A stretch of DNA of 64,000 nt, taken from positions 1 through 64,000 of the forward strand of contig JAFWMQ010000005.1 of NCBI GenBank assembly GCA_017510605.1. Reading direction: 5' to 3'. Shown here piece by piece: positions 59,782 through 64,000 of the stretch (positions are counted from its first letter, which is position 1; each line of letters opens with the position of its first letter). The stretch is from Clostridiales bacterium. Its GTDB lineage: Bacteria > Bacillota > Clostridia > Saccharofermentanales > Saccharofermentanaceae. The translations under genes were made by a program, and so were the position numbers. A model generated the notes under the pieces. The model was not told where the DNA came from. It did not search any database and was given only the letters and a program-made list of their open reading frames with translations.

Positions 59782-59810
59782 AGTTTAGTGTTAGTAAACT
59801 CGAAGTTTAG
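59782..59810 (+). promoter_or_regulatory. Operator candidate downstream of the XRE-cupin promoter
   Basis: AGTTTA (59782-59787) and TAAACT (59795-59800) form an inverted repeat, and a third AGTTTAG follows at 59804-59810. Further GTTTAG copies lie at 59728 and 59749. The sites flank the promoter and start point, as expected for autorepression by the XRE protein. Confidence 0.5.
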
Positions 59811-59823
59811 GACAGGCAAGATT

Positions 59824-60363
59824 ATGGAAATCGGATCAAAGATAAAAAATCTCAGATTACAGAAGGGCCTTACCCAGGAAGAACTGGGCGACAGATGCGA
59901 GCTCTCAAAGGGTTTTATCTCCCTTTTGGAGAGCGATAAGACGTCTCCTTCAATGGCTACTCTTGAAGATATCCTTAATGCGCTCGGAACTGATTTCGCA
60001 CATTTCTTTAAGGAAGAATCGAGCTCAAGAGTTGTTTTTGGCAAGGACGATTTCTCGGTAAAGCAGGACCAGGACCTCAAGAACGAGATCTGCTGGCTCA
60101 TTCCTAACGCTCAGAAGAACGAGATGGAGCCGATCCTTGTTACGATCGAACCCGGCGGCTCGACATATCCGGACAATCCTCATGAAGGAGAAGAGTTCGG
60201 TTACGTATTGGAAGGCATTATCACGATAGTAATAGACAAGGAAAGGTATCAGGCTAAGAAGGGCGAGAGTTTTTACCTTGCCTGCGATGAACCCCACTTC
60301 CTTGAGAACAACTCAGGCCGTATGGCGAAGGTTATATGGATCTCATCGCCGCCGAGTTTCTGA
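59824..60363 (+). CDS. XRE-cupin transcriptional regulator of polyamine transport
   Basis: About 179 residues. The N-terminal XRE HTH is IGSKIKNLRLQKGLTQEELGDRCELSKGFISLLESDKTSPSMATLEDILNALG, represented by LTQEELGDRCELSKGFISLLE split at the turn. The C-terminal cupin (about 100-175) has HEGEEFGYVLEGIITI, KKGESFYLACDEPHFLEN. This is the PuuR-like layout of regulators often found before potABCD. ATG 59824 gives a normal N-terminus; the longer frame crosses the operator. The pot genes follow after 36 nt, so it probably heads the operon and responds to polyamines. Confidence 0.88.
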   Translation: MEIGSKIKNLRLQKGLTQEELGDRCELSKGFISLLESDKTSPSMATLEDILNALGTDFAHFFKEESSSRVVFGKDDFSVKQDQDLKNEICWLIPNAQKNEMEPILVTIEPGGSTYPDNPHEGEEFGYVLEGIITIVIDKERYQAKKGESFYLACDEPHFLENNSGRMAKVIWISSPPSF

Positions 60364-60399
60364 TATGAACGAAGCAAGATTACCGGGAGAGGAATAAAA

Positions 60400-61638
60400 A
60401 TGCAGTACAACCAGATTCTTGAAGACAGCACAGGCAGCGAGCACATCATAGAGATCAAGAACCTTTGCAAGAGTTTCGATGGCACAAAGGTATTAAAGGA
60501 TATTACCTTTTACATAAGGAATAACGAATTCATAACGCTTCTGGGACCTTCCGGATGCGGAAAATCAACGACGCTCCGTATCATTGCCGGTTTTGAGACT
60601 GCAGATTCGGGAATCGTTAATTTCGAGGGCAAGGATTTAAAGAGCGTTCCTGCCAATAAGCGCAACATCAATACGGTTTTCCAGAGATATGCGCTTTTCC
60701 CTCATCTGGATGTTTTCGATAATGTCGCATTCGGACTTAAGATCAAGAAAGTAAACAAGAAAGAGATCGAGCAGAGAGTCAACAAAGCTTTGGAGACAGT
60801 CGGCCTTGCCAATTACGGTGAGAGATATATCGACCAGCTCTCAGGCGGACAGATGCAGAGAGTCGCCATCGCACGAGCTATCGTAAACCGTCCGAGGATC
60901 CTTCTTTTGGACGAGCCATTGGGTGCGTTGGATCTTAAGATGCGTAAAGAGATGCAGATCGAGCTCAAGGAGATGCAGAGAGAACTCGGCATTACGTTCG
61001 TTTATGTCACCCATGATCAGGAAGAGGCGCTTACGATGTCTGACACTATCATCGTCATGAAGGACGGAGTCATCCAGCAGATCGGCACACCCATCGATAT
61101 TTATAACGAACCAAAGAACGCTTATGTCGCTGATTTTATCGGTGAGTCCAACATCGTTGCAGGAACAATGAAGAAGGACAAGGAAGTCGTTCTTTCGAGC
61201 GGTATCACATTTGAGTGTGTCGATCCTCTGTTCCCTGAAATGACGGAAGGTATCGCAAACCTTGTTGACGTCGTTATCAGACCTGAGGATTTCTATGTTG
61301 ACAAAGAGGCTGAAGGCAGGATCAACGGAACTGTTGAATCCCTTGTATTTAAAGGCGTTCATTATGAGATGATCGTAAAATCCGACGACGGAATCGAGTG
61401 GCTTGTACAGAACGTTGACCCTTCCGCCGTAGGAAGCCGTGTCGGTCTTTATGTCGATCCGGATGACATTCAGATAATGAGAAGATCAGAGCTTTCACCT
61501 GATTTCGGAAGCTTCGGCATTAAGCATCCTGAGAACCAGGATAATTCCGAGGCTAAGGAAAATACCGTCAGCGATAATGTCGTTGAAGAGGCGGATATCA
61601 AGGAAGATGAAGATGCGGAGGTTGAGACAGCAAAATAA
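60400..61638 (+). CDS. potA: Spermidine/putrescine ABC transporter ATP-binding protein
   Basis: 412 residues. Walker A GPSGCGKST, Q-loop NTVFQRYALFPHL, signature LSGGQMQRVAIARA, Walker B ILLLDEPLGALD and switch His in YVTHDQEEAL are complete. A TOBE domain follows (about 275-360), and then an acidic tail of ~45 residues (NSEAKENTVSDNVVEEADIKEDEDAE) that most PotA proteins lack. The stop overlaps potB (TAATG). GAGAGGAA precedes the ATG. Confidence 0.94.
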   Translation: MQYNQILEDSTGSEHIIEIKNLCKSFDGTKVLKDITFYIRNNEFITLLGPSGCGKSTTLRIIAGFETADSGIVNFEGKDLKSVPANKRNINTVFQRYALFPHLDVFDNVAFGLKIKKVNKKEIEQRVNKALETVGLANYGERYIDQLSGGQMQRVAIARAIVNRPRILLLDEPLGALDLKMRKEMQIELKEMQRELGITFVYVTHDQEEALTMSDTIIVMKDGVIQQIGTPIDIYNEPKNAYVADFIGESNIVAGTMKKDKEVVLSSGITFECVDPLFPEMTEGIANLVDVVIRPEDFYVDKEAEGRINGTVESLVFKGVHYEMIVKSDDGIEWLVQNVDPSAVGSRVGLYVDPDDIQIMRRSELSPDFGSFGIKHPENQDNSEAKENTVSDNVVEEADIKEDEDAEVETAK

Positions 61639-63071
61639 TGACTGAACTCAAGTCCAGAATAAAACTGATGCCGGTTCATGCATTTGTCATGATCTTCGCG
61701 GCACTGTTCTCGTTCATCAGTATCTTCATACCGATGTTCGAACTGTTTATTCAGTATGTGCCTTTCCGCACATATTCACTTTTCACGCTCCTTCTTAATC
61801 CGAGAGTGTTTACCAGGATCAGAAGCGGATCAGTCAATCTTAATTTCCAGAGCTTTGCTGCGTGGGCCTTCGTAATCACGATAGTTCTTGCCGTTGCAGC
61901 TCTTACACTGTCTTTGTCATATCCTTTCTACTACAATTCCAGCAAGAAGAGGAAGATAGGATATTTCAGTGTTTTAGCGCTCTTTGCCGGACGTACTGTC
62001 TGCCATGTTATTACATTGTCAAAGATGGTTTCCGAAGAGATGATCTCAAGCAATAATCTCACACCACAAAGGCTTTATGTCGCACAGTCCTTTGCCGGAA
62101 ATCTTCTGGTTATCGTTCTTTTTATCGGAGCAGCTGCATGCCTTTATGGTGCACTGAACCTCAAGATGAATTACAAGGTCTTCGCATATCCTTATCTTGC
62201 GTGGATCGTTATCTTTACCATACTGCCTCTGATCCTTATCCTCTTCCGAGCTTTCTTCAAGAAAGCTGCAGGCGGCGGATATGAGTTCACGACGGCGGGA
62301 TTTGCGGTACTTTTCCAGAACAAGACCGTTACGACAAGGTTTTACGGCGCCGACGTTACTTTGCAGGAATACTTCTCGATTTTCTTAAGAAGCCTCGATT
62401 ATGCTGTATGGACGACGATCGGATGTCTTTTGCTGGGTTATCCTGCAAGCTATATTCTTGCCAGAAGGTCAAAGCTCAAGAGACAGAGCGGCTCCAGACT
62501 CCTTATGCTCTTCGTGCTCCCGATGTGGATGAACACGATGCTCAGGACTTACGCATGGCGTGCGTTCTTCAGCGAGACCGGTGTCTGCAATACGATCCTC
62601 CAGCAGATCGGCGCGATCGATGCACCGATCCTCTTCCTCAAAAATGAGGTCCTGGCAGACATAATAACCAAGCTCGTCATGACGAATGACTTCCTGCCGT
62701 TCATGATACTGCCTCTTTACTCTGTGCTTGTTAAACTCGATGACAGTCTCTCGGAGGCGGCATACGACCTTGGCGCGACCAAAGCGCAGACATTCTTCAA
62801 GGTTATTTTCCCGCTGTCTTTACCGGGTGTTATCTCAGGAATCCAGATGGTATTCATGCCTTCACTTACGTTCTACATGATTCCCGATATCCTTAATGAG
62901 GGCTCGAAAACAACCATCGGAAACACCGTTCAGAACTTCATCCTGAACGAAAGTACCACATACAACCAGGCAGGTAACGTATTGTCGCTTCTCCTCCTTA
63001 TCTTTGTTCTCATTACAATGGGAATCTTGAGAGGTCAGGATAAAGAAGCCGGAGGAGGTATGGCATTATGA
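61638..63071 (+). CDS. potB: Spermidine/putrescine ABC transporter permease with N-terminal extension
   Basis: 477 residues. PotB proteins are usually 270-310. The extra ~185 N-terminal residues hold about four membrane helices (AFVMIFAALFSFISIFIPMF; FAAWAFVITIVLAVAALTLSL; KIGYFSVLALFAGRTVCH; LLVIVLFIGAAACLYGAL) and no motif I recognise. From FAYPYLAWIVIFTILPLILI the normal permease begins, with the EAA loop EAAYDLGATKAQTFFKVIFP, which contacts PotA. It overlaps potA and potC at both ends. The start is fixed by coupling to potA and there is no break in frame, so the extension is genuine in this sequence. Confidence 0.9.
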   Translation: MTELKSRIKLMPVHAFVMIFAALFSFISIFIPMFELFIQYVPFRTYSLFTLLLNPRVFTRIRSGSVNLNFQSFAAWAFVITIVLAVAALTLSLSYPFYYNSSKKRKIGYFSVLALFAGRTVCHVITLSKMVSEEMISSNNLTPQRLYVAQSFAGNLLVIVLFIGAAACLYGALNLKMNYKVFAYPYLAWIVIFTILPLILILFRAFFKKAAGGGYEFTTAGFAVLFQNKTVTTRFYGADVTLQEYFSIFLRSLDYAVWTTIGCLLLGYPASYILARRSKLKRQSGSRLLMLFVLPMWMNTMLRTYAWRAFFSETGVCNTILQQIGAIDAPILFLKNEVLADIITKLVMTNDFLPFMILPLYSVLVKLDDSLSEAAYDLGATKAQTFFKVIFPLSLPGVISGIQMVFMPSLTFYMIPDILNEGSKTTIGNTVQNFILNESTTYNQAGNVLSLLLLIFVLITMGILRGQDKEAGGGMAL

Positions 63072-63880
63072 GAATTGCGAAAAGGATTATACCCGATATA
63101 TACCTTGGTCTGCTGCTGATATTCATTTATCTTCCGTTAGCGGTACTGATCGTATATTCATTCAACAAACTGCCGAAGTCTTTTCTCTGGGGCGGTTTCA
63201 CGTTAGATAACTACAAGAGCCTGTTCAAGGGCTCTGACGGAAGCGGCATACTTGAGTCGCTTCTGGAGACACTGAAGGTTGCTTCCATCGCTGCAGTCGT
63301 TTCAACGGCATTCGGCGTTGTAAGTTCGCTGGGACTCGCATATCTCAATAAGAAGCTTCAGAACCTTGCCATGACGATGACATATGTTCCGAACGTAATG
63401 CCTGATCTCGTTACCGGTATTTCGTTCATGCTCCTGTTCTCGTTCCTCGGCGTTCAGAAGAGCGAGTTCACTCTCATCATGTCACACATCGCGCTCTGTG
63501 TTCCTTTCGCGATCCTGTCGATAAGCCCGAAGATCAAGCAGCTCGACAAGAGCCTTACCGAGGCAGCGATGGATCTCGGTGCTACGAGATTCCAGACACT
63601 GAGACTGGTTATAATTCCCGAGATCATGCCGGGAATCCTTTCTTCGGTTCTTCTCACATTCACGCTTTCGATCGATGACTACCTCATCAGCAACTTCAAC
63701 GTTGACAGCTCCATCCAGACTCTGCCCATGATGATCTACTCGATGGCAAAGCTCGGCGTCAACCCGAAGATGAATGCGCTGACGACGCTTATGTTCGGCG
63801 CGGTCCTGATACTCATGGTCCTGTCGAATATGTCTTCGTTCAAAAAGTCCAAGCCTGCCGCCAAGAAAGCAGGAAAATAA
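63068..63880 (+). CDS. potC: Spermidine/putrescine ABC transporter permease
   Basis: 270 residues, six membrane helices, normal length. The EAA loop reads EAAMDLGATRFQTLRLVIIPEIMPG. Pairs with PotB to form the channel. Its ATG overlaps the potB stop, with GGAGGAGG just upstream. The potD start lies 80 nt on. Confidence 0.93.
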   Translation: MRIAKRIIPDIYLGLLLIFIYLPLAVLIVYSFNKLPKSFLWGGFTLDNYKSLFKGSDGSGILESLLETLKVASIAAVVSTAFGVVSSLGLAYLNKKLQNLAMTMTYVPNVMPDLVTGISFMLLFSFLGVQKSEFTLIMSHIALCVPFAILSISPKIKQLDKSLTEAAMDLGATRFQTLRLVIIPEIMPGILSSVLLTFTLSIDDYLISNFNVDSSIQTLPMMIYSMAKLGVNPKMNALTTLMFGAVLILMVLSNMSSFKKSKPAAKKAGK

Positions 63881-63960
63881 GCCGGTTCACGGACTAAAGG
63901 GTTTTAAGAGTCCGTATCAGAATACAAATAACAAATGAGCATAAAAAGGAGAGTAAAGAA

Positions 63961-64000
63961 ATGAACAAGAACGTAAGGAAAGTAATTGCTTCCGCAACGG
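63961..64000 (+). CDS. potD: Start of a polyamine-binding protein gene (partial)
   Basis: Only 13 codons (MNKNVRKVIASAT) are inside the window. The basic start followed by a hydrophobic turn suits a signal peptide, AAAAGGAGAG lies upstream, and the position after potC is that of the substrate-binding protein. The identity is inferred from gene order alone. Confidence 0.65.
   Translation, partial: MNKNVRKVIASAT

Larger units (their letters stand above)
59503..59823. other. Divergent intergenic region before the polyamine locus
   Basis: 321 nt without a gene. It has a leftward promoter (59564-59591), a short GACCC/GGGTC hairpin near 59605, and the rightward promoter and operator of the XRE-cupin gene. 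Nothing else is recognisable. Confidence 0.7.

Overview
The window looks like a chromosomal segment of a saccharolytic, anaerobic member of the Clostridia (Firmicutes), probably from a gut or rumen. The pointers are moderate G+C, strong AGGAGG-type ribosome sites, a Na+-translocating oxaloacetate decarboxylase, a clostripain-family (C11) protease, a domain-permuted GH3 beta-glucosidase, a GH43 enzyme, a FeoA-FeoB fusion with its Cys-rich partner, and a membrane TIR/beta-propeller protein of a type common in gut Firmicutes. I do not assign a genus. I saw no tRNA, rRNA, cas genes, phage genes or intact insertion sequence.

Layout. 0-8 kb: a GNAT gene with an internal deletion, thpR, a second GNAT, a membrane GGDEF/EAL protein, an AraC regulator, a three-gene ABC-2 exporter and a DinB-like protein. 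8-14 kb: an esterase, a 5'-nucleotidase-like surface enzyme, a DUF3267 zincin and a GH43. Two intergenic regions (7.7-8.0 and 14.1-14.4 kb) carry palindromes of one family. 14-23 kb: iron uptake (feoAB plus partner) behind two operator-like palindromes, then a macro-domain/HTH protein, a VWA protein and a convergent TIR-propeller protein, then a TetR/membrane-protein pair. 23-31 kb: a PEP-synthase-like phosphotransferase with its TetR regulator, small redox/stress genes, nudC, and a znuACB zinc operon with a consensus promoter and Fur/Zur-like boxes. 31-47 kb: fructose-bisphosphate aldolase, a lipoprotein, a MATE exporter, permuted GH3, membrane proteins, an HlyIII homologue, a C11 protease, a flotillin with a terminator-like hairpin in its leader, and a YdcF-like protein. 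47-55 kb: the oxaloacetate decarboxylase operon, divergent from rpsL-rpsG-fusA-tuf. 55-64 kb: a solute-binding lipoprotein with a large N-terminal extension, an Ala-rich coiled-coil protein, and a polyamine locus (XRE-cupin regulator, potA, an N-terminally extended potB, potC and the start of potD).

Functional themes are carbohydrate breakdown and glycolysis (GH43, GH3, fba), sodium energetics (oad), metal homeostasis (feo, znu), polyamine uptake (pot), translation (str operon) and cell-envelope functions (flotillin, C11, HlyIII, MATE). The most unusual material is (1) the 74-bp-period palindrome array at 14.1 kb and its relatives at 7.8-8.0 kb, whose stems differ by compensatory changes; (2) the TIR / macro-HTH / VWA neighbourhood; (3) a fold-back element with a perfect 30-bp palindrome at 46.1 kb; (4) the flotillin leader; and (5) an unidentified structured leader on the minus strand at the left edge.
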